A stretch of DNA of 64,000 bases from Valencia hispanica (Eukaryota > Chordata > Actinopteri > Cyprinodontiformes > Valenciidae): contig OY747704.1 of assembly GCA_963556495.2 (NCBI GenBank), positions 37,005,001-37,069,000 of the forward strand, written 5' to 3'. Below are positions 12,019-23,740 of the stretch, in pieces. Every line of letters begins with the position of its first letter. Positions within the stretch are counted from its first letter, which is position 1. Below the pieces are notes generated by a model. It did no database searches and was not told the origin of the DNA. It saw nothing but the letters and a program-made list of their open reading frames with translations. Made by a program: the position numbers and the translations under genes.

Positions 12019-13036
12019 GGTTACCTAAATGTGACAGAACAGAAAGAGGCCAAAGTTACACTTATTTGCTGTTAAAGACTCTCTTATAGGGAGGGTCTCA
12101 AATAATTAATGCATGTTTGATTTTAGATTGAGATAAGCTTTAAAACCCTTGTGATTTATAAACTACAATAATCCTTTAACAGATGTCCCATGAAAGTAAA
12201 AAATATGCACACGTACCTCCTACCAACTTGTTTTTTTTTCTATTTCTTCTGATTCTTTTCTTCTTGGCAGCATGCAAGTGGTGGCTTTCTTTTTCCGAGG
12301 AAATTACTTTTTGTTGTTCAAGTATTCTTTTTTGTGTTCTCCATTCATGGTACAGTTGAGTAAACGATGAAGTACAGAGAGACTAAAATCCTGAAGCCGC
12401 AGCACAGAGAGCTATGCCCTATCTGGCAGGCTGTGCTGAAAGCCTGCTGAGTGCAGTCTTCACTCTGTCCTTTGCATATTGAAAAGGAGGGAGTTTCCTT
12501 ATGGTGGAGCTATGTATCTGAAGTTCGCTCAACCATCCTCTTTTTCTCTCTCTTCGCCTAGAGAATTACACATTTCTTCTGCATGAGTTAGTTTGTTTTT
12601 ATGTTCAAGACCCAGTTCTGTAAAACCCAGCCAACCCTGTACAGTGTGTGTTGGCACATGGATGTGTGGGGGAGGAAGAGATTTTGTGTTGTCACAAGAG
12701 AGGAGACGAACACTGTTTTCTGGATTTTCTGGGAAATGTGTGTCTGAGTGTGCAGACGCTGCTTTGTGTATGTATACTGTAGCTGTATGTCTGTTGACCT
12801 GGATGTGTGTTTGTTTAAAATGTCTGAGCTCCCTTGTTTGAGCACAGATAGCCTCACAAAAAAACATGAGGTCAACTTTCCTTTTGTCTATTTATGGTTC
12901 TCAGTGGAATGTGTGCGGTTTTCTTGGTGAAGTCAAGAAAGATAATATTTGCATATTCAGTGCCAAAGATTTATATACAGCAATAGATAGAGGTTCTCAT
13001 TGCAGACTTATTTTAGAAAAAACACATTAGTAATGT
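12019..13036. other. 5' flank of perforin gene
   Basis: This is presumed promoter and 5' untranslated sequence for the perforin gene. A potential noncoding-exon donor (GGTACGTG on minus) lies near 12213. I cannot fix a transcription start. Open frames at 12529-12930 occur on both strands with low-complexity TG-rich content and look non-coding. Confidence 0.4.
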
Positions 13037-13510
13037 TATTCAATTCAATTCAGTTTATTTAAATAGTGCCAGTTCACAACAGATCTCATCTCAAGGCACT
13101 TTACAAGAAAAGCAATTTCAATTCAATCATACATACATTCCAATCAGTTTAAAAGTTAAAAGTAATTTCTTGATATTTGTGTGCAAGTAGCCAACCCGAA
13201 GTTACGCACAAAATGTATTTTGCAGTTTACAAATCATGTTTTACACATACAAGGACCCAAGCTACACACAAACAGGCTGACACAAGTAGACAAATTAAGT
13301 ATTATGCACAAACGGATGTTTTGAGATTATTTTCTTTCCACAGCATTCCCTCATGATGAGCAAACGTAGCGACATTGGAGAGGAAAAACTCTCCTTTAAC
13401 AGAAAGAAACCTCCAGCAGAACCTGGCTCAGTACGAGCGGCCATCTGCCATGACCGTCTGGGGGTTCGAGAAGACAGAGCTGAAACACAGAAAGAGCAAA
13501 AAAAAAACTG
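13037..13510 (-). repeat. Interspersed repeat (fish LINE/SINE-type 3' tail), inverted copy
   Basis: The left end, ATTCAATTCAATTCAGTTTA, is followed by the reverse complement of the tail seen at 30500-30597 (GCCTTGAGATGACATCTGTT). The right part, near 13385-13480, matches in reverse the block around 30270-30335 (AGACGGTCGTGGCAGATGG). It is therefore a minus-strand copy of the same family. Confidence 0.75.
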
Positions 13511-14110
13511 GTGTTCTGCATGGTGTCTGGTTTGGAAAATCCAGAGTTTAATCTTTGCATTTGGCAGATTATAGGGGTTCTGTTGGCAGCTTTAGAACTG
13601 AGATACATTTTGTATAAGTTGTAATAAAAAATTTAAGACATTTTCTTAAATAATTTTATTGTTTGACTATATCTAAGAATATATTGGTTTTTATAAATTT
13701 AAACAAAGACAGTTATCAATTCTTATAACATGTCACAAAAATTTACAAAGAGCCATGCAAGGTATACAAAAGTAATGGACAAACAAGAGTATTTAGTAAA
13801 TGTATGTATTTGTGAATCTTGGCCTCATTACAAGAGCTATGAATCACTATAAAGTTTGAAAATGAGCTTTGATGTCTACAGAACCCTCTTTTTGGTTTTA
13901 CAAGCAGATTTCACACAAAGTCACAAGTTCCTCAAAATACAGCATGATAATATGTTGTTGAATATATGTTACACACTTTGTTATACAAAACATTAGTGTA
14001 ATAATTAATAACATCATTGTTACACTTGTGTCCAATCAACTTTGCTGGATAAAGCTCTGACATCCTCTCCATTTGTGAAAACACAAATGCCCTCTTTTTT
14101 TGCTTTTGCT

Positions 14111-15639
14111 TTAAGCCTCATCTCCCTGTGTCTCCCTACCAACCTCATCATGAATTTCCACATAACTGCTGGCCCTAAATCCAGAGTACCTCCTCCTCCT
14201 CCTTACAAGAATCACTGCCACTATGACGACCAGTGCGATCAAACCCATCACTCCAAATGCCACTCCTGCCTTTGTTCCACTCGACATCTGATTCAGTTCT
14301 GGGTTGAACTTTCGAACAAATTCCTGCATTTCCCCCGGTTTCTCAAGTTTCCACACCTAACTGGGACCCACCCTGACCCAGCTCTTTTCACCTTCAGTCA
14401 TCACCATCACTGTGTTGGTGGCTTGCATATTAACAAGAGGACGTCTGGTGAATGGAGGAAGACGGATGGGTTGCAGCTCTCCCCCTGTGAACAGTCCAGA
14501 CTGGACACAGTAAAGAATTTCACAGCCATCGCTTACTGTGGCAAGGTGCTGGCAGAATTTAGGGGGGCATCTGTGTTGGTTTTCAGCCAGTGGGTTGCCA
14601 GACTCACAGCTGAAGAGACCTCCAAATGGGACAGAGTACTTGGTACCGGTCTCATAGTCGTTACTCACACAGATCTTTTGGCCATCTGATAGAAACTTTA
14701 CTGGGATGAAGTTTGGAGGGCAGCTTTTGGATTTGGTGATCGGGTTCTGGAAAGAGGTGCCATAGATCCCTCCAAACAGATACCCAGAGTAATCTGGTGC
14801 TTTTCCATTCACAGAACACCAGTAGGTATCAATTTGAGCAGAACGAACATGATACACATCACTGCAAACCCTCCTGTCACAATGGAAAACAAACCAGCAA
14901 CTTTCCCTTTCTGTGTGGCATTCATATGAAGAGTAACCCTGCTGTATCACCTCTGTTCGCAGTAAAGTTTGGTGGCTGGGCCCTCACAGGAATTGTCATC
15001 AACATTGGCTTGAAAGTTGAAGTTCTTGGAGGTGATGTCCACACAGCCAGGATGGGTGTTGATCTTGTAGTAGCGCTCAATGGCCTTACTCACTCTATGA
15101 ACCACTTTGCTGACAGTAGGTTCTGGCAGATAAAGGGAAGTTTTTGTGCTTATGACATAGTGGAGGGGAAATCCAGAACGATCAATAGCAACCAGGTTAT
15201 TCCTGGTACTTTCTTGCCACTTCTGCAAAGTGATTCCAGGATAAAAAGGTATGCCCCCATGGCTTTGGATGAGGGAGTACTGAATGTTTGACTGATATGT
15301 TTTAAGTGATGAGCTTTTTTCGCCATATTGACTGCTAATATCAAATTTCAGTTTGTCAAAAAACGTTAACCCAGCCTGAGCTTTAATAGTGGAGCTATCT
15401 GACACATTATCTGACACATAAGAGGAACGGAGGTAGTCTTCCTGCACCAAAGAAGCCCCGGCATCTACACTGGTGATAACATGGGTTCCGTAGTCCAGCA
15501 CCATCTTCTCTGACAGATAGTCGGCATTCCTTGACTGATTGTTTTCCATTGCATCAGCAATTTCTTTCACTTGCTGTGCAAAGCGTGAATCCAGTATGAA
15601 GTCTGGCTAGGCTTTAACTGTGTAGATCAAATCTCGAAT
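14111..15639 (-). pseudogene. mpeg1: mpeg1 (perforin-2) pseudogene, exon 2 only
   Basis: This is colinear with exon 2 of the intact mpeg1 at 32142-33803. Four defects are visible. No exon 1 counterpart is found upstream (minus strand). A TAG (15607-15609) replaces the Tyr codon of the AYPDF segment. A deletion of about 125 nt near 14960 removes the segment between CEGP and LLR and shifts the frame. A second TAG (14357-14359) stands where the intact copy has a Lys codon just before SWKL. Beyond the second stop, the transmembrane helix ([17 protein letters not shown]), the five-Arg stop-transfer and a short tail remain open. Long stretches such as [20 protein letters not shown] are identical to the intact copy, so the duplication is fairly recent or has been homogenised. 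I describe the breaks only and offer no reconstructed protein. Confidence 0.9.
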
Positions 15640-15989
15640 CTTTTAAAAGAAGAAAAAATAACATAGTCAGGATGCTTTTTATTTTCAGTTTAAAAAATTA
15701 AATTTTCTTATTTGTGTGAAATTAACTATGGAATAGTTTCAAAACAGTTTGGCTTACGATTTTACAGTCCATTCATGAAACAAACATAACAATGCGTAAT
15801 GCAGCATTTGATTGAGTTCATAATTTTAAATCAACTGAATTGAAATTGGAACAGAAATAAATATTAGATCTGTTGATCATAATCACTAATGCTGGGTGAT
15901 CAAAAACGATGGTGGTTTTAATTTTCACTTGAAAATCATGAATATGTTACATCATAGTAACATAAACCAAATGGCACAAGTATTATCTG
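15640..15989. other. Flank upstream of mpeg1 pseudogene
   Basis: AT-rich sequence where exon 1 of the pseudogene would be expected if the intron were short. I see no signal peptide or match to exon 1 of the intact gene. Confidence 0.5.
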
Positions 15990-16560
15990 GCTACATGGAA
16001 AGTAGAGCACATCACCCCAGTTCTGAAGTCCCTACACTGGCTCCCTGTAACTCAGAGAATAGACTTCAAAATACTCCTACTAGTTTATTAATCCTTACAT
16101 GGCTTAGCACCAAAATATGTTGAAGACCTGTTGTCACAGTACCAACCACCAAGACCACTCAGGTCCTCCAACTCTAGCCTACTAAAAACATCCCTAGACT
16201 CAGAACTAAACATGGAGAAGCAGCTTTCACTTTTTATGCTCCCCTTATCTGGAACAAACTTCCTGACGAGTGTAGAGCTGCTGAAACTCTGAACTGCTTT
16301 AAATCAAGACTAAAAACCCATCTGTTTAGAATTGCCTTTGAGTAAATGCTTCATGTCATATGTATCAAATGTGTTCATGCTCTCTTGCTTTATTTATCTT
16401 TCTCTTGCTTTATTGTGTATCATGTGTAATGTGTGTTTCTTTTACTTTTAATTTCCAATGTTATATTCCATGTCTTTTTTTTAAATCACCAAATCATGTA
16501 AAGCACCTTGTATTACCCTGCTGTTGAAAGTGTGCTATACAAATAAAATTGCCTTGCCCT
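15990..16560 (+). mobile_element. L2-like retrotransposon 3' fragment
   Basis: It contains the HHPSSEVPTL remnant (equivalent to HITPVLKSL in the copy at 44440), the CTTAGCACCAAA block, TTATCTGGAACAAACTTCC, and the tail GTGCTATACAAATAAAATTG near 16530-16550. Truncated at the 5' end. Confidence 0.85.
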
Positions 16561-17434
16561 GCCTTACATTTCAGTCCCATTTTCACTATAACCAACATAA
16601 CAACACCAGTGCTAATTTCTAATTAATTACTCTCATGGAGGAGTTTGCTCATCATTTTAAACCTCCTATAAGACATGTTTGGACCTGTGTCAGCTCAGGA
16701 ATGAGCCCTAGATTAGATTACATTATATTACATTACATTGAACATTATTTATCCCTTAGGAAGTTCCTCTTGGAAATTCGGTTTTCTGCGCTAATCGGCT
16801 TAGTAAAGAATATGAAAAAGACAAAATATATTTAAAAAATATACAAGAAAATGAATAAGAACAACAATTTATTTTAAAAAAGCGCACATCTGGGAGATTC
16901 ATAAGTAATATTTACTTTAATACATGAATACTGACAGCTAACAAAGCAGAGTATCCCACAAGCTGCACAAGAAACAGTTACCTCTAAAGGTCGAAACAAA
17001 CCAAATGTATTGCACAGTTTGGGGAAAGAATGCTTCTGCGCATGAAGTCTAAAAGGTTAACATGTCTACAGCAATCACTTGGTGCTCTCTGAATGAGAAT
17101 AAAAGCAAGTGGTTTTTGAAAGCCACTAATACTATTTCATATTCCTTAAATTTCTAAGTAGCTAATAACCGTGTATTATGTTGGCTCTTGAAAAATTACA
17201 CATTTAAAGTTAAGAGTAAAAGAAACTACACCCTTGGTAGGTTCAGTGGTCTCTACCATTTTGCAAAATTATTTAAATCTAAGAGTACAAAAACACAACC
17301 CACAGATTCCACCATGTGATGTTTGCATAACCTAAAGCTGAAACCAAACTGAAAACATGAGAAAACAAAGTGCATCCAGTAGTCCTTGATATACAAAATA
17401 CACAGAACCACAAAATGTGGTTTATGGAAGCCTA
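16561..17434. other. Intergenic AT-rich sequence
   Basis: No gene seen. A stretch near 16690-16770 (ATTATTTATCCCTTAGGAAG) resembles the inverted 3' end of a fish non-LTR retrotransposon. Confidence 0.4.
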
Positions 17435-17975
17435 TTGCATTCCCTTGGAAAAAAAGTTATATTTTTCTGAATTAATGAGATGATTTAAGATTGTTTTTTT
17501 TAAAGCTTTGTTTTTCTGAATTAACAAGATAATTTAAGAATTTCTTTAAATCGTTGTTTTTCTGATTTAATGAGATAATTTAAGAAAAAAATGCTGTTTT
17601 TTGAATTAACAATATAATTGAAGAAAACTATTTAAAAATGTCTGTTTTTCTGAATTAACTAAATAATGTAATAAATTAAAAAAAGCTCTGTTTTTCTGAA
17701 TTAACAAGATAATTTAAATTAAAAAACTAAAATTAAAAAGCTCTGGTTTTCTGAACTAATGAGATAATTTAAGAAAAAAAATTAAAAAAGGTTTTCTTTT
17801 CCGAATTAAGGGGATGGTTTAAGAAAAATGTAAAAAAAGATACATTTTTCTGAATTAAAGAGATAATTTAAGAAAAGAAAAAAAAGCTCTGTTTTTTTGA
17901 ATTGCCAAAATATTTTTAAAAAATAAGCTATTTTCTGAATTAACAAGATTATGTGACAAAAATCATTTAAAAATG
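17435..17975. repeat. Left arm: subterminal tandem repeat, about 55-bp unit
   Basis: About nine or ten imperfect copies of a unit built around TTTTTCTGAATTAA followed by GATAATTTAAGAAAA. The outer edge (TTGCATTCCCTTGG at 17435-17448) is inverted at 19638-19650, as is the repeat unit itself at 19480-19600. It therefore forms the left arm of an inverted-repeat structure. Confidence 0.8.
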
Positions 17976-18305
17976 TTAGGTTCCTTAGGTGTCTGTGTAT
18001 TTTGAGTTTAAGTTACTTTATTACCTTATTCGGCTTATCTTATTATTTTAGTTCATTTCTTGATTCTGCCTTTTGTTATGTTTTAATTTAGGATTCTTGT
18101 ATTCCATTGAGTTTCGCTTAGGCTCCTTCTTTGATATCTTTTTATCTTTAGTTTCTTAGTAGTTAGTCATTATTTGTTCTTATTTAGGATTGTTTTTCTG
18201 TCTAGTCACCGCCCCTTCCCTTCTACTTTGTTCCCCTTGCCATTTTTAGTTGCTGTAGTTGCTGATTGTCTCCTTTAAACGATTGATGGATGGATGGAAG
18301 GAAAG
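17976..18305. other. T-rich spacer inside inverted-repeat structure
   Basis: T-rich sequence of retrotransposon untranslated-region character, between the left arm and the LINE fragment. No coding potential seen. Confidence 0.35.
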
Positions 18306-18312
18306 AAGGAAA

Positions 18313-18348
<36 letters not shown>

Positions 18349-19390
18349 CCGTTTCATACAAAATTGCATCTCAAAATGCTTTACAGATTAAAACTACCCC
18401 ACATAAAACCACCTCCCCAAAAGAATTAAAAACATGATCGCAGTTATAACCCTCTCCCTCCAAACCAACCCTCATGCACATTCACTTAAAAGCAAAAATT
18501 AAAAGGACATAGGGCCGACTACAGATGAGCCAAGTAAGGAAACGCCATCAGAGGAGCCATCTGCAACGGCAGCAGCACATCAGCAGCAGCAGCCGAGGCA
18601 CTGACACAGGGCACCCAGTGGAGACTCCCACCTCCACTCAAGCGCTACCTGGAGAGCACCCAGGCAGCTGCAGATGCACCGCTCAAGAGCTAGAGGGCTC
18701 CCATAGAGGAAACATTGGAAGGAAGATTAAACAGATTAAAATATAAAAATAACTGGGATAAATGTGATCAAATTAAATATAAAACATTGATAAAATGTAA
18801 TCAATTAAAACATACCGAGTAATTAAACAGGCAATAATAAACAGTAATCAGTTAAAAGCTAGGCTAAAAAGATGAGTCTTGAGCCTGCTCCTAAAAACAT
18901 GAACGTTCTCTGCGGTCCCGAGGTCCTGCGGCAGCCTGTTCCAGAGGTGAGGGCCATAGGCTAATACTTAAAAGATGCCTTGCCATGAGTGTGTGTCCTG
19001 ACTTTTGGGGTGACAAGGAGACGGTTGCCAGAGGAGCGCAGAGACCGCGAAGGTTTATATGGTAAAAGCAGTTCAGAGAGATAAGAAGCCCCAAGACCAT
19101 TAAGACACTTAAAAACCATTAAAAAAGCCTTAAAATGTATCCTTAAATATACAGGGAGCGAATGCAATGAGTTTAAAATGGGTGTAATGTGCTCCCGCCT
19201 CCTTGTCTTCATCAGGACACGTGCTGCTGAATTTTGTAGAAGTTTTAAACCTGATATATTCTTTTTGGGATGACCAGAAAGCAGGGCATTACAGTAATCA
19301 ATTCTACTGGTGATAAAAGCATGCATGAGTGTCTCCATGTTGGCCTGAGAGAGAATGGGGCGGACTCTGGGGCAGAAATGGGACACGTTT
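18306..19390 (-). mobile_element. Non-LTR retrotransposon (L2-like) fragment, minus strand
   Basis: The minus strand from 19386 reads as the C-terminal part of a reverse-transcriptase polyprotein, with HAFITSRIDYCNALLSG, then LKLLQNSAARVLMKTRRREH, then a FKCLNGLGASYLSELL segment and the SRSLRSSGNRLL block. The 3' end, in plus-strand view, is the (AATC)n run at 18312-18335 followed by TTTATTTATAAAGCC. It is a different subfamily from the three plus-strand L2 copies. Confidence 0.8.
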
Positions 19391-19464
19391 CAGTTCCTCT
19401 TATTTACCCAGTTAATAATGCCTACAGGAATACAACATCATCTTGCAAAAACACTGCAGAAGTA

Positions 19465-19650
19465 TCACATAATTTCTTTTATTACTATTATCTCATTAAT
19501 TCAGAAAAACACATCTTTAAAACAATTTTTGTAATTTATGTAAAAATTATCTAATTAATTTAGAAAAATAGAGTTTCTTTACTTTTTCTCTTAAAGTATC
19601 CCAATAATTCAGGAGAAAAAGTGTTTTAATTTATTTTCAAGTGAATGCAA
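19465..19650. repeat. Right arm of inverted-repeat structure
   Basis: Carries three or so copies of TCTCATTAATTCAGAAAAAC-type units, the reverse complement of those at 17435-17975, and the inverted edge CAAGTGAATGCAA at 19638-19650. Confidence 0.7.
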
Positions 19651-19984
19651 CCTTTTTCTTTCAAGTGAACGGAATACACTTTCATACCAATATGCTTCTG
19701 TAGTAGTTTAAAGGGTGTGTACTTTGTTTTTACCATGACCGTGTGTCATTATTTTACGGAGGATGCAATACGTCAAAATTAAATGGATGTTGCAGTATAC
19801 ATTTTCCAAGAAATGATTAAATCAACTAATTTTATTTGTGCTACTGTCAGTACTTATTCATTTTTCATTTTTTTCATTTTCAAAACTAATTATTTAAACA
19901 CAATTTACCATTAGTTTCTTAGTATCCTAACTTTTTGCTCGCATAAATATTGTCACTGCGAATATTTACTAGAATAGTTTAGAT

Positions 19985-20032
19985 ACAACAACAACAACAA
20001 CAACAACAATAATAATAATAATAATAATACAT
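19985..20032. repeat. (CAA)n(TAA)n microsatellite
   Basis: CAA units followed by TAA units, then ATTTTATTTGAGGGCG, which resembles the inverted 3' end of a fish LINE. Confidence 0.85.
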
Positions 20033-20271
20033 TTTATTTGAGGGCGATTTTCTAAAACCCAAATCATAACCCCGCCCCCAGACAACATTTGAAAAATGTG
20101 GGCAGTGCCAGGAAGAACGGAGGGGTATGGCCAAGTGTGGAGGATGAGTGGAGGGGGGGACGTGGGGGTGTGTTCAAGAGCACAGTGACAGCTTAATCTG
20201 AGACTGAAACATGGACAGTCACCAAAGCGACGTTGGCAGTTTTGCAACTGATCGATCTGATTGACGTTCAT

Positions 20272-20582
20272 CTGTTTTGAACGTTAGCCTATGTTAGCAT
20301 TACCACTCAGAGACTGGACCCATCCTGTCTCCCTCTGCCTCACCAGCACCGGCCTCAGGTGGCACTGGCTCTGCGCCCTGAGCCAGCGGATCTCCGTCGT
20401 CACCGGAGATAGAGGGAGACTTTATGGAGCCCAGCGGCCGCGAGCCGTATCAATTCGAGCCGCTGGCTTGGGGCGCTGAGTCAGCGCTCCCCGAGGCCGG
20501 TGCTGCTGCTGAGGCAGAGGGAGACATGATGGGTCCAGTCTCCGAGTGGAAATGCTAACATAGGCTAACGTTCAAAACAGTA
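20272..20582. mobile_element. Palindromic fold-back element, GC-rich core
   Basis: CTGTTTTGAACGTTAGCC at the left edge is inverted exactly at the right edge. The arms continue inward for about 85 bp (through TGGACCCATC / GATGGGTCCA and GGCCTC / GAGGCC) and again at AGCCAGCGG / CCGCTGGCT. No coding potential. Probably a non-autonomous DNA element. Confidence 0.75.
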
Positions 20583-20670
20583 TGTTAGCTATGCTAACTA
20601 AGTGCTAATGTGATAATAATGGTAACCTGAAAAACGCAATTCAACTCCAAACTCACCACGGGACCGGTAT

Positions 20671-20965
20671 TAGTGATGTGTCGGTTGCGTACGAACCGGC
20701 TCTAAGAGTTAACTCTTTGAAGTGAACGATGGGAGCCAGCTCGTCATTGGGAGCTGTATTTTTAATTTTTTCACACACACACACACACCCCCCAGCTTGT
20801 TTTGGTACATTTGGTACACATCGTTTTGCATTAATTTTGGTGATTCATACACTTTAAGCAACAGAAAATCTGAGGAGCCACTTGGGAGCTGAAAGAGCCG
20901 GCTCTTTATAGTGAGCCAAGCCAAAAGAAAAAGCTCTCCACAAAGAGCTGGAATTCCCATCACTA
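20671..20965. mobile_element. hAT MITE with 8-bp target duplication
   Basis: The ends are TAGTGATGTG and, inverted, TAGTGATGGG. The flanks ACCGGTAT (20663-20670) and GCCGGTAT (20966-20973) form an 8-bp target-site duplication with one mismatch, as expected for hAT transposons. The interior is non-coding, with subterminal GAGCCGGCTCTTTA-like motifs and a short CA run near 20771-20790. Confidence 0.9.
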
Positions 20966-21060
20966 GCCGGTATGTCTGATAGTTTTATACCCAAACCCAC
21001 GGGGCGTGTCTGAAGAGACCATGCCTGCTGTGACTCAGTCGATGCCTGTGACGTAAAGAT

Positions 21061-21263
21061 GTACCGCTCTCCACCAATCACAAAATTCAAATGCAGTAGC
21101 CACAGTTCAACCCTAAGGGGGCAGCACTAAGACGTTTTTAGACCAAAAAGTGTAGAATTAAACAAGTTTACACGAAAATGTAAAAAAAATCCCAGAAACT
21201 GAAATATTGCATTGCCCATTTATACAGTTTAGAAGCAAAAAAAAGTTGTTTTGGGGTTTAGTT
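21061..21263. repeat. Dispersed repeat, copy 1
   Basis: Nearly identical, same orientation, to 38342-38553. Shared words include CGCTCTCCACCAATCACAAA, GACGTTTTTAGACCAAAAAG and TTTATACAGTTTAGAAGCAA. Family unknown. Confidence 0.85.
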
Positions 21264-23219
21264 ACAACTGTGTGCCAGTGTTGTCTGAGTGCCTCTTTGC
21301 TGTTGCGTATTGAAATAAATTCTCAAAACAACTTTATGTGGCTAACCAGTATTTATTGAGAACTATAATATATAAGCAAATATAAATTACGAAATAAAAT
21401 TACAAAAAGTTGAAACAGTAAACAGTGCAAAAGAATGATGTGCAGTACAAATTTTAATTTTTTTATCATGTGTCCTAAAGAAAGCAACATGAGCAACATA
21501 GGCGTCATTTTAGCCGGGGACATGTCCCCGCCACTTTTCTGAACCTGATGCGGAATTTCTTACCAGCGCAGATTTAACATCCACTTGTGCTTCCAGCACA
21601 ATTTCCACATAATCAGTGTCTGAATGGACTATTATTTAAATTACTCTCATTACACTTTCTTATACAGTCATGGTTTCTTTCTGCGCAGATGCTGCAGCAT
21701 TCTTTGCAGTGAATACATCAAGGTTTTAGTCCATATGCAAACACGTTCAGGGAAGAGTCCTGCAGTGCAGCTGGTACCTGTTTCAAGATGGAAAAATATC
21801 AAATAAATTTCATGGGTCTGGTTGAAGTTTTTTTTACTGCAGGTTAAAAATATTCATGTAATATTTATGTAATACTTGTTTGTTTACGACTCCCAAAGAG
21901 AATGGTGTTGATATATTATGTTTGTGGAGAGAACATGGCAGAATATTCCCCCAGCTTTGCGCTGACAGCGGAATGTTCCCACTATCGAGGCATCCTGCGC
22001 TGCCAGAGAGATTTTTCTGCAACTGAATTTGTGATTAAGGAACAGAGAGCGCAGATAAAGTCAGGGACTGTGGATAATATTTTGTTTCTGCAGAGAGATC
22101 TCTGCATCAAATAAATATCAGCTGTACAATGTTTCAAAGAATTAAAAGGGACATAATTCATTGTAACAAAATTTACAATAAATTGGGGATTGTGTTATTT
22201 TCCGTCTTTGATCAGTTTTTAAAACTGTAATGGAAAAATGTAAAGGCCGTAGTTAGAAGGGCAGGAAAATCGAGTGAGAAAATGAAGCAGGACATCACAC
22301 AAAAGTTCACTTTCTGACTGGCGACTCAACCACTCCACTACTCCATCAGGTAGTGAGTGCATTCACAAAAAATACCACCATCTGAAGAGTGTTTGTGTGA
22401 TGAGCTTTTGCTGTCACTTTATTATGACCCAACCTCTACACATCAGTACAATAATCAGAAACAGCTGGGGACCCGCAAACTAACAGCCATCCTTCATTGG
22501 AAAAGTTTACAATTCACGCCACTGACGCACAGTCATTTTCAACTTTAAGCACAGAGTTTAGGAAACTGAATCAATAATAAACGATTCTAATGAGAGCATC
22601 TGAGCATCATCATCTCAGACCTGGACACCGTACTCAATGCAACGCTTTCCAGGAACTGACAGCACCTTGGAGATTTATGGAGGCTTTAGAGCGCTCAGCA
22701 GCAGCGGACACAGACCAGTATCTTATCCACCGATCCAGAAGGAGAGCATGCTGTGGATTTCCTCTTGCTGAGAAAATAAGGAAAGTCCCCGTTGAGAAAG
22801 AAGTGGTGCTTGTTATTCCAGTCTGCAGTGTGCAACCGGAGCAGATTCAGCCTCCCCCTTAGGCAGGTGCGCAATTCACGTCCATAGAGCATGAGAAAGT
22901 TGAGACTGCAGGTAAAATCTTCATATTTAGTACATGTTTTCATCTGCTCCATGTTTGATGGCACAATGGAGATTCTTTGTTCAGATTGTTTGGACTGAAT
23001 ATTAACTAAAATGAATGAAGAAGTAAATAATATTACATATGTTTCTGATTTTTCCAAAGTTTAAAAAACTGTCAAAGACAGAAAATAACAGGATCCCTGA
23101 TTTAATGTAAATTATAGTAGAATCAATTATTTGCCTTTTATTGCTTTGGAATATTCCACCCCATTTCAGGACCTTGAACTGTTAGTTAACGTTTCCCCAC
23201 ACAGAACGGCAATACATTT
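21264..23219. other. Intergenic region, degraded repeats
   Basis: No gene recognised. The part around 21390-21510 is loosely similar to 26640-26800 (for example ACAAAAAGTTGAAACAGT against ACAAAAGTTGAAACGGT, and GAAAGCAACATGAGCA against GAAAGCACAATGAGCA), a degraded shared repeat. The small open frames at 22590-22862 and 22695-23057 overlap on opposite strands and have no recognisable domain. Confidence 0.45.
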
Positions 23220-23249
23220 TTATGAAGATTTGAAGATTTTATGAAGAAA

Positions 23250-23440
23250 GATTCTTCATAAAATTAAAACAATTATGGACAACCCTGAGCATCCTCTTCA
23301 TGAGACTGTCATACAACAACAGAGCGTCTTCAGTCGGAGGCTTCTTCAGTTTCGCTGCAATGCAGACCGCTACAGGAAATCCTTCCTGCCCACAGCCATC
23401 ATCATTTACAACAACTCCTTAAAGAATTAGGCTATATGCA
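23250..23440 (+). mobile_element. Non-LTR retrotransposon 3' coding end, split copy (5' part)
   Basis: The plus strand reads as a retrotransposon C-terminus with the RYRKSFLPTAIIIYNNSL segment. A second copy at about 52150-52375 shows that it should be followed directly by the tail AATTTCCCTTTGGGATAAAT. Here that tail is found about 3 kb away at 26475-26530, so the copy is interrupted by an insertion. Confidence 0.75.
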
Positions 23441-23519
23441 CACGACACGTAGCCGGTTTTTAAAAAATACGAGTACCCTCACCACCTCGTTTAAAAAAAA
23501 TTCTCCGTCCGTCAGTTCT

Positions 23520-23700
23520 AATGGTTCACATTGCCTTATGCATCGCTAAGAAAACTATCCTTCTGAACTGGAAAAATAAAAAGGCTCTTAATATTAATCA
23601 GTATGGAAATCTTCTGTTGGACCATATTGGTCTTGAGATGGGCTTTGGCTCCATGTCTGATCAATCTCTCTGGGCTCCTTTGATCGGCTCCATCATCTAG
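23520..23700 (+). mobile_element. L1/Tx1-like LINE ORF2 C-terminus
   Basis: The open frame ending at TAG 23698-23700 encodes a segment with AKKTILLNWKNKKALNINQ and DHIGLEMGF, typical of the extreme C-terminus of fish L1/Tx1-type reverse transcriptase proteins. It is followed by a G-run and T-tract like a LINE 3' untranslated region. Confidence 0.65.
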
Positions 23701-23740
23701 TAGGGGTGGGGGGGACTTGTTTTTTTTTATTTTTATAAAT

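Noticed and set aside
12529..12930. Open frames on both strands upstream of perforin
   Set aside because: TG/CA-rich sequence with overlapping frames; no recognisable protein.
14042..15291. Plus-strand frames of 215 and 164 codons
   Set aside because: Antisense to the mpeg1 pseudogene; no domain and no splice context.
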